This document shows positions 32,515 to 41,284 of a DNA stretch of 64,000 nt, one piece after another (within the stretch, counting starts at the first letter, position 1; each line of letters begins with the position of its first letter). Below the pieces are notes generated by a model. That model made no database searches, had not been told where the DNA came from, and was given only the letters and a program-made list of their open reading frames with translations. The stretch comes from JAGLWW01 sp964640225 (GTDB lineage: Archaea > Aenigmatarchaeota > Aenigmatarchaeia > PWEA01 > JAGHBM01), in the NCBI GenBank assembly GCA_964640225.1, contig CAZXFI010000002.1:44315-108314 (forward strand), given 5' to 3'. A program made the position numbers and the translations under genes.

Positions 32515-33741
32515 ATGGTTATGATGCAGTTCGGCGGGGGAGGAGACTGGATAGGAAATATCCTTTGGTTCTTCATGTTCTTTATTTTCATACTTATTTA
32601 TCCCAGGATGATGATTTACCAGGTGGTCACCAAGATAGAGAGGGACATAACGGAGCTGGAAAAGGTGGCCGACAAGGGAATGAAAAACATACTGAAAAAA
32701 ATAAGCAAGAAGCCCGACAAGGCTCTCAGGAAAAAGGTCAGGAACTTCATGGAATTCTTCATAGGAGTCCCGGTGAGCATGGACCCCTACGGAATAGTGG
32801 GCAAGGTCCACAAGGTGATAAAACACGCCGAGGAAAGGGAGCTTGGCTTCGTGAAGGAGGTTGCTCCCAAGCTTTCCAGGGAGGAAGTGAAAGACGTTTC
32901 GGCCGCGATACAGCACAACGCAGGGCTTTACCAGATAGTCAAAATCATAAGGCATTACCTTGAGCTGATAAAAAAATACAAAATCCTTCAGCTTGCCATG
33001 ATAATACAGATGCAGCTTCCCCTGATAAAGAAGATAGCGGACGCGCTTGAAAAATCCGTTGACGCCTTCGTGGACAACGCCCCGATTGGGGACGGGATAG
33101 GTCCTCTGGTGATTGCCTCCATGATTCCGGCCAAGGCGAAAGTGGTTGAGATGGAGGAGGAGCAGTTCGTTTATTCAAAGCAGAAAATAGAAGGAAGAAC
33201 CGTCCTGCTTTCAAAGGCCTGGGGACCGGGAACCACCATAGGGTATCCCGGCAAGTTCGTGGAGAAAGTCTCAAGGAAGGAAAAGATAGACAGGATAATA
33301 ACCGTGGACGCTGCCGGGGCTCTTGAAGGGGAGAAGAACGGGATTGTCATGGAAGGCGTTGGCGTGGGTCAGAGAGGAAACGAGGTTGTGGCTTACCACG
33401 GCTTCCAGATAGAGGAAGTGGCGATGAAAAAGAACATACCCGTGGATTCAATAGGGATAAAGGAAGTGAGCGAGACCGCCATATATCCCATGGTGGAGGA
33501 TGTTTACAAGGCCCTTCCGGAAACGGTGAACAGGCTCAAGGAAATGATAAGAAGAGGGTCCAAGAAGGAAAAAATCCTGGTCATAGGATTCGGAAACACC
33601 TCGGGAGTGGGTAACAACTCTTCAACCATGAAGGAGACCGAGGCAAAGATAAAAAAGAACATAAATAAGATGAAAAAAGAAGAGGCAGAAAAGAAAAAGA
33701 AGGAAAAATCTTTCTGGAACAGGCTCCTGAACTCGTTCTGA
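32515..33741 (+). CDS. DUF1512 family archaeal membrane-associated protein
   Basis: A 408-residue protein with one N-terminal transmembrane helix (WIGNILWFFMFFIFILIYP) and a long cytoplasmic domain. It matches the archaea-specific DUF1512 family as remembered: a helical region (KISKKPDKALRKKVRNFMEF), then VVEMEEEQFVYSKQKIEGRT and the DAAGALEGEKNGIVMEGVG segment. The C-terminus is lysine-rich and probably disordered. The family function is unknown. It is cotranscribed with trmJ and convergent with dCMP deaminase. Confidence 0.8.
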   Translation: MVMMQFGGGGDWIGNILWFFMFFIFILIYPRMMIYQVVTKIERDITELEKVADKGMKNILKKISKKPDKALRKKVRNFMEFFIGVPVSMDPYGIVGKVHKVIKHAEERELGFVKEVAPKLSREEVKDVSAAIQHNAGLYQIVKIIRHYLELIKKYKILQLAMIIQMQLPLIKKIADALEKSVDAFVDNAPIGDGIGPLVIASMIPAKAKVVEMEEEQFVYSKQKIEGRTVLLSKAWGPGTTIGYPGKFVEKVSRKEKIDRIITVDAAGALEGEKNGIVMEGVGVGQRGNEVVAYHGFQIEEVAMKKNIPVDSIGIKEVSETAIYPMVEDVYKALPETVNRLKEMIRRGSKKEKILVIGFGNTSGVGNNSSTMKETEAKIKKNINKMKKEEAEKKKKEKSFWNRLLNSF

Positions 33742-33744
33742 TTC

Positions 33745-34248
33745 TCACTGGTTTTCGTATTTTTCCACTTCACTATTAAATATAACCAGCTCTATCCCGG
33801 CGTCTTTGAATATTTTCTTGGTGTCCGACGATTCATGATAGTCTTTCTCGCACACCACTCTTTTTATCCCCGCGTTTATTATCATCTTGGCGCAGGTATA
33901 GCATGGAGTCATCTTGCAGTAAATCGTGGAGCCCTCTATGGATATGCCGAATCTGGCCGCCTGGGCTATTGCGTTCTGCTCCGCGTGAGTTGTCCTGACG
34001 CAGTGCATGCTTTTTCTCCCGTCCTCGTGCCAGAGCTCTTTCATCTGGTGACCTACCTCGTTGCAGTGGGCCAGGCCCACGGGAGAACCAACGTATCCCG
34101 TGCTCATGATGCGATTGTTTTTGACTATTACCGCCCCGGCACGCCCCCGGTCGCACGTGCCCCGCTTGCCTACCATTTTTGCTATGTCCATGAAATATTC
34201 GTCCCAGGAAGGTCTTTTGTATTTAGAAACAGCCACAAGCACCACCAA
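33745..34248 (-). CDS. dcd: Deoxycytidylate deaminase family protein
   Basis: A zinc deaminase of about 165 residues converting dCMP to dUMP for thymidylate synthesis. The motifs are THAEQNAIAQAARFG (zinc His and catalytic Glu) and PCYTCAKMIINAG (zinc cysteines). RGTCDRGRAGAVIVKNNRI at the N-terminus is the usual ComEB/dCMP deaminase lead. The start is uncertain: TTG 34248, GTG 34245 or GTG 34242. A TTTAAAT box about 25-30 bases upstream favours a leaderless GTG. It is separated from the L10e gene by a divergent promoter. Confidence 0.88.
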   Translation of the reverse strand: MVVLVAVSKYKRPSWDEYFMDIAKMVGKRGTCDRGRAGAVIVKNNRIMSTGYVGSPVGLAHCNEVGHQMKELWHEDGRKSMHCVRTTHAEQNAIAQAARFGISIEGSTIYCKMTPCYTCAKMIINAGIKRVVCEKDYHESSDTKKIFKDAGIELVIFNSEVEKYENQ

Positions 34249-34311
34249 AGAATATATAAGCGTTAAAGATTTAAATATGTCTTTATAGTCAATAATGGTT
34301 AAGGTGTTGAA

Positions 34312-34821
34312 ATGTCTTTAAGACCTGGAAGATGCTACAAGAATCCCAAGAGGGCCTACACAAGGATATCAAGAAGAAGGCCAAGGAAATCCTACATAAA
34401 GGGTGTGCCGGGCTCCAAGATAGTGAAGTTTGAGACCGGAAACCCGAAGGGCGATTTTCCCAGTGTTTTCACCCTCTTCACCAGGCAAAAGGTGCAGATA
34501 AGGCACAACGCCCTGGAGTCGGCGAGGACGAACGCCAACAAGTACCTCATAGACAACCTGGGCAAGGACGGATATTTTCTGAAGATACTGGTTTACCCGC
34601 ACCAGGTAATGAGGGAAAATGCCCTGGCAACAGGCGCGGGAGCAGACAGGCTGCAGGAGGGAATGAGAAGGTCCTTCGGGAAGCCCATAGGCTTCGCGGC
34701 AGTGCTGACAAAGGACCAGAAAATAATAACAGTGAAAGTTCCCGCGGGAAAGGAAGACGTTGGCAGGGAGGCCCTGAGAAGGGCTTCGCACAAACTTCCG
34801 TGCATCTGCCAGATTCTGTGA
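34312..34821 (+). CDS. rpl10e: 50S ribosomal protein L10e (uL16)
   Basis: A 169-residue ribosomal protein of the peptidyl-transferase region. The N-terminus MSLRPGRCYKNPKRAYTR and the segments VPGSKIVKFETGNPKGDFP, IRHNALESARTNANKYL, MRRSFGKPIGFAA and EALRRASHKLP are all typical of archaeal L10e. The length is normal. It stands alone behind its own TTTAAATAT box and is followed by the rhomboid gene after 33 bases. Confidence 0.96.
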   Translation: MSLRPGRCYKNPKRAYTRISRRRPRKSYIKGVPGSKIVKFETGNPKGDFPSVFTLFTRQKVQIRHNALESARTNANKYLIDNLGKDGYFLKILVYPHQVMRENALATGAGADRLQEGMRRSFGKPIGFAAVLTKDQKIITVKVPAGKEDVGREALRRASHKLPCICQIL

Positions 34822-34854
34822 AACATTTTATAAAGAAAAATCCAATTTCTAAAC

Positions 34855-35532
34855 ATGAAAATAACCTACGCCATAATTCTTATCTGCGTGATTATCTACG
34901 CCTGCTTCAACTTCATACCCGAATGGGAGGCTGACCAGCTTTACAAGGAATTCGGATTCTCCGGGGAGAACCTTTTCGCGGGCAAGGTATGGACCCTGAT
35001 AACATCCGTTTTCATACACGGGGGCCCGTTACATCTCTTCTTCAATATGATAGCCTTCTTCTTCTTTGGAAGGGCCCTGGAGGAGGACATGCCCGGGCAA
35101 AGGTTTTTCATGATATTCATTATAGGGGGAATCGTGGGCAATGCAGTGTCCCTTTTCTTTTACCCTCCCACCGAGCTTTTCGTGGGGGCATCGGGGGCCA
35201 TTTTTACGATAATGGGAGTGGCAATGATAAAGAAGCCCTTTGAATTGATATTTTTTCCTGCGGTGGTTCCCATACCCCTGCTTTTCGTGGGGATAGTCTA
35301 CATGCTTTACACGATACTTGCTTTCTTCTTTGGGGGAGACCCCAACGTCGCCTACAGCGCCCATCTGGGAGGGCTGGGTCTCGGAATCCTGATAGGCTTC
35401 CACGAGGTGGGGTTCAAAAAAGCTGCCATAGTGGTGCTCCTGATACTGCTCTCACTTGTTTTCATAGTGCCTTTCATACTTCAGATACTTGACTTGTTTG
35501 ATTACACGTCTGCGATAGGTCTTCTTTTCTGA
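34855..35532 (+). CDS. Rhomboid family intramembrane serine protease
   Basis: A 225-residue, roughly seven-helix protein. The catalytic serine is in GASGAIFTIMG and the histidine in YSAHLGGLGLG of a later helix. The upstream HLFFNMIAFFFFGRALEE is the conserved HxxxN region. These make an active serine-histidine dyad protease that cleaves membrane proteins within the bilayer. It lacks extra cytoplasmic domains. Substrates are unknown. Confidence 0.9.
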   Translation: MKITYAIILICVIIYACFNFIPEWEADQLYKEFGFSGENLFAGKVWTLITSVFIHGGPLHLFFNMIAFFFFGRALEEDMPGQRFFMIFIIGGIVGNAVSLFFYPPTELFVGASGAIFTIMGVAMIKKPFELIFFPAVVPIPLLFVGIVYMLYTILAFFFGGDPNVAYSAHLGGLGLGILIGFHEVGFKKAAIVVLLILLSLVFIVPFILQILDLFDYTSAIGLLF

Positions 35533-35569
35533 AAAACCAATTTAAATCGTTTCCCCTATTATTCTAAAC

Positions 35570-36484
35570 ATGATTAAAGAGCTTGCTGAAAAAATAAGGG
35601 AAAGAAATCCGAAAAGGGTTTTCATCCAGCTCCCGGAGGGGCTTGCAACCAGGTCAGCGGAGCTGGAAGAACTGCTTTACAGGGAAGGCATAGAGGTTTT
35701 CGTGAGCCTGGAGCCCTGCTACGGCGCCTGCGACCTGAGGGACTGGGAGGCCGAAAGGCTTGGATGCGACCTTCTCGTGCACGTGGGCCACTCCGACTTC
35801 GGGCTGGACAGCAGGGTTGACGTGCTTTACTGCGAGTGGAGATTGAGCTTTGACCCTGTTCCGCTTCTTGAAAAAAACCTGAAGATGCTCCCTGAAAAAA
35901 TAGGTCTGGTATCCACAGTCAATTTTCTTGACTCCCTTGAAAAGGCCAGGGTTTATCTGGAGAAGCAGGGAAAAAAATGTTTCCTGGGGAAAGGCCCGTC
36001 CTATCCGGGCCAGGTTCTAGGGTGCGACCTTAAAGCAGGCAAGGAAATAGAAAAGCAGGCGGACTGCTTCCTTTTCTTGGGCACGGGAAAGTTCCATCCC
36101 GTGGGACTTGCGTTGGAGACAAGGAAGCCGGTGTTCTCCCTGGGGCCGGAAAAGGGGTTCCAAAAAACTGATGCCGATATTTTTGTGAGGCAGAGGGAGG
36201 CGGCAAAGGCCCTTGCCAGGGACTGCCGGAATTTCGGAATTCTCGTGTCAACAAAACCCGGCCAGTCCAGCCCGGAAAAGGCCCTGAAAATAAAGGGGAA
36301 ACTGGAGAAGCAGGGAAAAAAGGCCTTCATATTCACCATGAACCGCATAACCCCGGAGAAGCTTGAGGGCCTGGGAATGGACTGCTACGTGAACACGGCC
36401 TGCCCAAGGATTGCCGTGGAGAACAGGACATCCTTCCGCGTGCCCATACTGAACCCGGAGGAGCTGGACTTCCTGAAAGCTTAA
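35570..36484 (+). CDS. dph2: Diphthamide synthase subunit Dph2
   Basis: A 304-residue Fe-S enzyme that transfers a 3-amino-3-carboxypropyl group from S-adenosylmethionine to the elongation factor 2 histidine. The three cluster cysteines lie in the expected regions: EPCYGACDL near residue 50, GQVLGCDLKAG in the middle and NTACPRIAVE near the end. HVGHSDFG is another family landmark. Archaeal Dph2 works as a homodimer without Dph1. The gene stands alone behind a TTTAAAT box. Confidence 0.92.
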   Translation: MIKELAEKIRERNPKRVFIQLPEGLATRSAELEELLYREGIEVFVSLEPCYGACDLRDWEAERLGCDLLVHVGHSDFGLDSRVDVLYCEWRLSFDPVPLLEKNLKMLPEKIGLVSTVNFLDSLEKARVYLEKQGKKCFLGKGPSYPGQVLGCDLKAGKEIEKQADCFLFLGTGKFHPVGLALETRKPVFSLGPEKGFQKTDADIFVRQREAAKALARDCRNFGILVSTKPGQSSPEKALKIKGKLEKQGKKAFIFTMNRITPEKLEGLGMDCYVNTACPRIAVENRTSFRVPILNPEELDFLKA

Positions 36485-36534
36485 GTAATTTACCGTTCAA
36501 GGGTTAAAGAAAGTAAAAACAAAGTATTTGAAAA

Positions 36535-36906
36535 TTAATTCTTAACTGAAATTTTCAATTCATCTTCAAATTCAATACCATCGTTTATTCTTTCTAAATC
36601 TATAGTATGTTCTCTTACGGCGTTCCTGTATAATGCAAGTGCTTTTGCTTCAAATTTTATAAAATCTTTTGTTATAGTCAATTTAATTACAAATTCTTTT
36701 AGAGCATGCATAAATTGCTTTTTTACACCAAAAATTTTTGATGCATTCATTATTTCAAATCCTACAATTTTATTTTTTTCATTCAAGTCTAGTATCAAAT
36801 CCCCTATTTGAATAGAATGGTCATAACTTCTCTTTATTGGTTTAATAAAAATTATATCCTCAGAATAGCTATACTTCAAGAAAGCCTTTTCAGTTTTTAT
36901 TATCAT
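36535..36906 (-). CDS. DUF2283-like protein
   Basis: A 123-residue AT-rich gene. The middle IQIGDLILDLNEKNKIVG plus FEIMNASK is the DUF2283 type signature (a strand carrying D-x-D-x-x-G, then E-I-x-x-A-S). A paralogue lies at 59.1 kb (KNKIIGLEIMEASK). The family function is unknown, and small members often sit in mobile or toxin-antitoxin-like settings. Base composition is visibly more AT-rich than neighbouring core genes, which hints at acquisition. Confidence 0.7.
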   Translation of the reverse strand: MIIKTEKAFLKYSYSEDIIFIKPIKRSYDHSIQIGDLILDLNEKNKIVGFEIMNASKIFGVKKQFMHALKEFVIKLTITKDFIKFEAKALALYRNAVREHTIDLERINDGIEFEDELKISVKN

Positions 36907-37304
36907 TTTCTTATCCTCCTTGTTAGATGAGTAAGATATATAGTTTTAAACCTCAATTTGCCGTTATTAGTTATTATTAACGCTAAATTTAAATCATTAT
37001 CATATGACATGGTTATCAAGTAAACAGAGTTATCTCTTTTAAAGCCTTTTCAATTTTCATAATTAATTTTATCAAGGTTTATATAAAACAATTTAACCCC
37101 TTCCCGCGCCCGGATGAATCTTTTTATTAAATCCAAGTGACATAGCCTTACTCAGATTTGGACCGGGCACGGAAAGGTTTGGCCTCAATAAAATCATACA
37201 TAACACGCTTAAAATGCCTTTCCGCGGGAAAGGACAGAAAGCTTTTTATTGTTGTTGAGTCTTATAATACTAATTGTTTGTTTTTTATAAAAGGGGTGAT
37301 GTTC
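36907..37304. other. Intergenic region with GC-rich inverted repeats
   Basis: About 400 mostly AT-rich bases containing three GC-rich blocks. CCTTCCCGCGCCCGG (37099-37113) pairs with CCGGGCACGGAAAGG (37163-37177) in 13 of 15 positions, and CCTTTCCGCGGGAAAGG (37217-37233) is a perfect 7-bp hairpin. GC-rich pairing islands in an AT-rich background often mark a structured RNA. It could be the leader of the UPF0147 gene or a separate RNA. No tRNA fold was found. Confidence 0.4.
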
Positions 37305-37556
37305 ATGGACATAGAGACCATAATTCAATCTTTGTCTCAGATAAAGGATGACAGGACAGTCCCGAAAAACATAAGGGCCTCCTGCGAAGAATGTATAAGC
37401 GACCTTCAGAACAAAGAGGAAGAGCTCTCCGTAAGGCTGAATTCCTGTATCTCAATGCTGGACGAGGTTTCAAACGACCCGAACATACCCTCCTACACCA
37501 GGACCCAGATATGGAACATAGTATCCATGCTTGAGGTCGTCCAGCATTCCGATTAA
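37305..37556 (+). CDS. UPF0147 family protein
   Basis: An 83-residue helical protein of the archaeal UPF0147 family, recognised from QIKDDRTVPKNIRASCEEC and LDEVSNDPNIPSYTRTQIWN. The ATG at 37305 lies seven bases from GGGGTGAT, a good ribosome-binding site. Longer readings upstream cross the structured region. Its function is unknown. It is conserved next to core genes in many archaea. SepF follows 43 bases later and may share its transcript. Confidence 0.88.
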   Translation: MDIETIIQSLSQIKDDRTVPKNIRASCEECISDLQNKEEELSVRLNSCISMLDEVSNDPNIPSYTRTQIWNIVSMLEVVQHSD

Positions 37557-37599
37557 GATATAAATAGTTAACCCATAAAATATAGTTAGAGGTGGAAAA

Positions 37600-37950
37600 A
37601 TGGCTTTTGACAAGATTTTCGGAGGCAAAAGAGAGGTAGACGAAGAGCAGTTTCTGGAACTCAACCATGAGGGTGTGCCAAACATAGACGCGATTCCAAT
37701 AAGAATAGCCCACGTTAACGATTATGGTGACATAGACCTTGTCCAGAAGTCCCTGAGGGAAGGCAACATAGTCTTTGCCAAGATAAAGACCCTTAAGGAA
37801 AAGGATATGTCGGAACTCAAGAGGGCTATAGAGAGGCTGAGAAAAACCGTCACGGCGCTGAACGGGGACATAGCGGGCGTGGACGAGAACTACATAATAG
37901 CCACTCCAAGCTTCGCGAGAATTGACAGGGCTACCACGCAGCCCCTTTAA
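37600..37950 (+). CDS. sepF: Cell division protein SepF
   Basis: A 116-residue SepF-fold protein. The core runs IPIRIAHVNDYGDIDLVQKS, GNIVFAKIKTLKEKDMSELK and ALNGDIAGVDENYIIATP. In archaea SepF links FtsZ to the membrane. The usual amphipathic N-terminal anchor is represented by MAFDKIFGGKREVDE, which is short but could still bind membrane. Its partner ftsZ is at 11.7 kb. A GAGGTGGAAAA ribosome-binding site precedes the ATG. Confidence 0.92.
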   Translation: MAFDKIFGGKREVDEEQFLELNHEGVPNIDAIPIRIAHVNDYGDIDLVQKSLREGNIVFAKIKTLKEKDMSELKRAIERLRKTVTALNGDIAGVDENYIIATPSFARIDRATTQPL

Positions 37951-37987
37951 ACGCTAAAAACTTTTTTTCTTGATTTTTGCCTGGTCT

Positions 37988-39871
37988 TTACCTTAGTCTT
38001 ATCATTTCCAGGTTCTTCGGAGCCAGGGTTTCGCACTTGAAAAGCTTGTGCAGAGATTTTGCAAGGTCTATGCACTTGCTCTCCTCGCCGTGGTTGAGCA
38101 TTATCTTCCTGGGCCTGTCCGACAGGCGCGAGACGTACTTAATGAGTTGGTTTCTGTCCGAGTGGCCGCTTATGCCCTCCACGGTCTCCACGTTCATTTT
38201 TATTTCAAGAACGCTCCTTTTTCCGTTGCCGTTCTCCGCCACAGGCATTTCCTTCCAGCCTTTCTGTATCTTCCTGCCGAAGGTTCCCTCCGCCTGGTAG
38301 CCCACGAATATAAGGGAGTTTTTGGGGTCCTCGGCGAACGCCTTCAGGTATTCTATGGCCGGTCCTCCCACAAGCATGCCTGAAGTGGCCAGAACCACGA
38401 AAGGCCCGCCGTTCTTGAGTATTTCTTCCCTTTCCTTGGTGGAGCCCACTCTCTTGAATATGGAGCTGGTGAAGGGATTTTTTCCCTGGTGGAATATGCT
38501 GCGCTGCAAATCCTTGTTAAGGTATTCAGGATAAGTGGTATGTATTGCAGTGGCATCCAATAGCATGCCTTCAAGGTAAACGGGATACTTGAAATTGGGT
38601 ATGTCCTGGAGTATACACATGACCTCCTGGGCTCTTCCCACCGCAAAAGAGGGTATGAGAACCCTTCCACCCCTTTCCAGAGTTTCCATTACCACCTTCT
38701 TCAGCTTTTCCTCGGCCTCCCTTCTAGGAGGCTGAATGGACTTCTCGCCGCCGTAAGTGCTCTCCATGACAAGCGTTTCAATCCTCTGGAAGTTGGTGAA
38801 GGCCGGATTAAATAGCCGGGATTTCTCAAAGTTGAAATCCCCTGTATATACTATGTTGTGCAGGCCCTCTCCTATGTGCACATGCACCTGGCTGCTGCCG
38901 AGTATGTGACCCGCGTTCTCAAAGGTTATCCTCATGTCCGGCGTTATATCACTGACCTCGTCGTAATCCAGGATTATTGAATGTTTTATCGCCGCCTCTA
39001 TCTCCTTTGAGGTATAGGGGGCCTTGTGTCCCTCCCTCTGGGCGACCTCAAGGTAGTCCAGGCATAGCAGGACCATCAGGTCCCTCACCGGGGCAGTGCA
39101 GTAAAGCGGGCCCTCGTATCCGTACTGGTAAAGGTAGGGTATGAAGCCGCAGTGGTCAAGATGCGAGTGAGTGAGCACGATGGCATCCAGCTTCTTTATG
39201 TCAAATTCCGGGGCGTTCAGGTAGGGGAAAGCGTCCCCGCTGTTGCTGGGCTTCACCCCGCAGTCAAAGATAACGTTGCTTCCCGGGGTCTGCAGAAGCA
39301 GGCAGGATCTTCCGACCTCCCTGGCGGAGCCCAGAAAACCGAGCCTTATCCACTCTATCTCCTTCCTTTCCGCGGTGTGTATCTTTTCCCCCAGCTTGTT
39401 GAGGAACTTCTTTCTTGTCTCGGACTCCTCAAATATGACCCTCCTTATGGTCTGCACGACCTCCGAGGGTATCGTGGGGGCCCTTTTCACCACCGGAAAC
39501 CACATGGTCTCGTTCTTTATTTTCCTCAGCGTCTCTCCGCCCTTTCCTATGACAAGTCCGGGCTTCTGCGCCTCTATGGTAAGCCTTCCGAAAGCGGGCT
39601 CAAAAGTTATCTCGTCCACCCCGGACTCCTCAGGGACTATCTCCTTTATCTTTTCCTTCGCAAGCTCCATGTCCATGCTTATTGAGGGGTCGGGCCTGAC
39701 GGATATCCTTTTCTTCAGCTTGCTCACAAGCTGCTTTATCACGTCGCCGTTTTTTCTGAAGAACTCCCTGTTTTTTACGTAAACAACTATCTCGGAGCCC
39801 TCAAAGCAGACGTCTGTTATTTTCGCCTCTTCGGGTATATTCTCCATTACTTCCTCTTTTATTTTCATCAT
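37988..39871 (-). CDS. aCPSF1/FttA: KH-domain beta-CASP ribonuclease
   Basis: A 627-residue homologue of the 73-kDa cleavage factor, which terminates transcription in archaea. Two N-terminal KH-type domains (about residues 1-145, with GLVIGKGGETLRKI) precede the metallo-beta-lactamase core with LTHSHLDHCGFIPYL and the beta-CASP segment (MESTYGG, SFAVGRAQEVM, VGYQAEGTFGR, ISGHSDR). All metal motifs are intact. The length is typical. It is monocistronic and minus-strand. Confidence 0.95.
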   Translation of the reverse strand: MMKIKEEVMENIPEEAKITDVCFEGSEIVVYVKNREFFRKNGDVIKQLVSKLKKRISVRPDPSISMDMELAKEKIKEIVPEESGVDEITFEPAFGRLTIEAQKPGLVIGKGGETLRKIKNETMWFPVVKRAPTIPSEVVQTIRRVIFEESETRKKFLNKLGEKIHTAERKEIEWIRLGFLGSAREVGRSCLLLQTPGSNVIFDCGVKPSNSGDAFPYLNAPEFDIKKLDAIVLTHSHLDHCGFIPYLYQYGYEGPLYCTAPVRDLMVLLCLDYLEVAQREGHKAPYTSKEIEAAIKHSIILDYDEVSDITPDMRITFENAGHILGSSQVHVHIGEGLHNIVYTGDFNFEKSRLFNPAFTNFQRIETLVMESTYGGEKSIQPPRREAEEKLKKVVMETLERGGRVLIPSFAVGRAQEVMCILQDIPNFKYPVYLEGMLLDATAIHTTYPEYLNKDLQRSIFHQGKNPFTSSIFKRVGSTKEREEILKNGGPFVVLATSGMLVGGPAIEYLKAFAEDPKNSLIFVGYQAEGTFGRKIQKGWKEMPVAENGNGKRSVLEIKMNVETVEGISGHSDRNQLIKYVSRLSDRPRKIMLNHGEESKCIDLAKSLHKLFKCETLAPKNLEMIRLR

Positions 39872-39930
39872 TCAGATTCACCTTAGATTCCTAAAAATAC
39901 AAAACAGCAGTTTAACAAAGTTTTAAGCAA

Positions 39931-40560
39931 TCACAAAGATTTTACCTCTTCTTCCGAGAGTTCCTTGTAGCCGTTCTGGTCCACGACCGCTATTGCAACT
40001 TCCCCGCCTGATGCTATGTCCCTTCTCGTGGCCGCGGTTATGGCCTTCAGAACCAGTTTCATGGCCTCTTTTTTCTTCAGGTTCTTCCTGTACTGGTCTT
40101 CCAGCACCCCGAATGCAATCGGCGAGCCGCTTCCTGTCGCGTAGTAGTCGTCCCCTTCAACTATTCCTCCGAACGGGTCCAGAGAGAAAACCTGAGGACC
40201 TTTTTCATCATACCCTCCTATCACGAACTGGCCCAGGTACGGGAAGTACTTGTTCCCCTGGAGTATGTTCGCCAGCAGCGATGTCATTGCCCGGACGCTT
40301 ATTTGCTTGTCCCTCTGAAGCCTGTATATGTTAGCCTCTGCCTTCAGGTATCTTACTATGGTCTGTATGTCTCCCACGTTTCCCGCCGTGGTTATTCCCA
40401 TCCTCTCGTCTATCGGGTATATCTTCCGGGCCTTTATGCTGTCCACAAGGTATCCCATTGTCGCTTTCTTTTCCGAGCCGAGGACTACGCCGCTTGTTTC
40501 TCCTTGGTATATAACTCCGACTGTGGTTGTTCCTGTCTTCTTAACGTCTTCCATTTTCAC
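39931..40560 (-). CDS. psmB: 20S proteasome beta subunit
   Basis: A 209-residue Ntn hydrolase. A 10-residue propeptide (MKMEDVKKTG) precedes the catalytic threonine of TTTVG. The lysine of GSEKKATMG and the YYATGSGSPIA segment are conserved. The length and short propeptide match archaeal PsmB. Only one beta gene is in the window and the alpha subunit is not here. The gene stands alone. Confidence 0.95.
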   Translation of the reverse strand: MKMEDVKKTGTTTVGVIYQGETSGVVLGSEKKATMGYLVDSIKARKIYPIDERMGITTAGNVGDIQTIVRYLKAEANIYRLQRDKQISVRAMTSLLANILQGNKYFPYLGQFVIGGYDEKGPQVFSLDPFGGIVEGDDYYATGSGSPIAFGVLEDQYRKNLKKKEAMKLVLKAITAATRRDIASGGEVAIAVVDQNGYKELSEEEVKSL

Positions 40561-40687
40561 ACCTTTTGGTTCAAGATTAATTCATCAGAATTTGAAAGGT
40601 TCTTAAGATAATGATAGTAAGAGTTTCACATATTTAAAGCTTACCCCAGGCCTTTAGATTAAATCCTTTCCAAGTTTAATAACAACC

Positions 40688-41284
40688 ATGCTAATCGGAA
40701 GCCGTTTTATGAGAAACCTGAGGCTGGAATCCCAGTCCGGAAGAAAGTTCAAGAAGATTAAAAGTAATTTTTTCTCCCTTGATTCCAACGTAATCAAAGA
40801 GCACCTGAAAAACGGCGACCACGAAAAAATGTTTGAGAACTCCCTGAATCTCTGTGTTTCTCCCACGGTTTACGCGGAAATACGGGGGGACTATAAGCCC
40901 CCGGATTTTGAAGACCGCGTCAAGAGCTTCCCTGATTTATGCTCCTGTCTTTCCCTGGAATTTCCAGAGGAATGCGTTATAGAGGGCGTTTATTCAATGA
41001 TAATGTCCGACACGCTTACAATAAAGGCAAGGTCAATAAGAAGGGAAATGTACGAGAAAAGGATATGGCAGAGAGAAAAAAGAGACGAGTATTTCAAAAG
41101 AAGGGAAAAGGAAGACTGGATAGAGAAGCAGGATTTCAGAATTCTCGCGGAGACTTTCTGCATGAGGGAGGAGCTCGCGAAAAGGGGCAAAGAGATGTAC
41201 TTTGTGACTCACGACATTAGCATGCGAAAATACGTTCCGGAAAACATTTTGGAGATAGTCACCCCGGAAACCCTGTATAACTAG
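40688..41284 (+). CDS. PIN-domain-like nuclease
   Basis: A 198-residue protein with acidic residues spaced as in PIN ribonucleases: FFSLDSNVIKEHL, then PTVYAEIRGD, KQDFRILAETF and YFVTHDISMRKY near the end. A long basic helix insertion (EMYEKRIWQREKRDEYFKRR) interrupts the fold. No antitoxin-like gene is adjacent, so an rRNA or housekeeping role is possible as well as a toxin role. Its end overlaps convergent cca by four bases. Confidence 0.7.
   Translation: MLIGSRFMRNLRLESQSGRKFKKIKSNFFSLDSNVIKEHLKNGDHEKMFENSLNLCVSPTVYAEIRGDYKPPDFEDRVKSFPDLCSCLSLEFPEECVIEGVYSMIMSDTLTIKARSIRREMYEKRIWQREKRDEYFKRREKEDWIEKQDFRILAETFCMREELAKRGKEMYFVTHDISMRKYVPENILEIVTPETLYN

Noticed and set aside
37099..37177. 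tRNA-like fold with GCCCGG/CCGGGC ends
   Set aside because: No T loop, D arm or anticodon arm is present. Only the closing stem resembles a tRNA.
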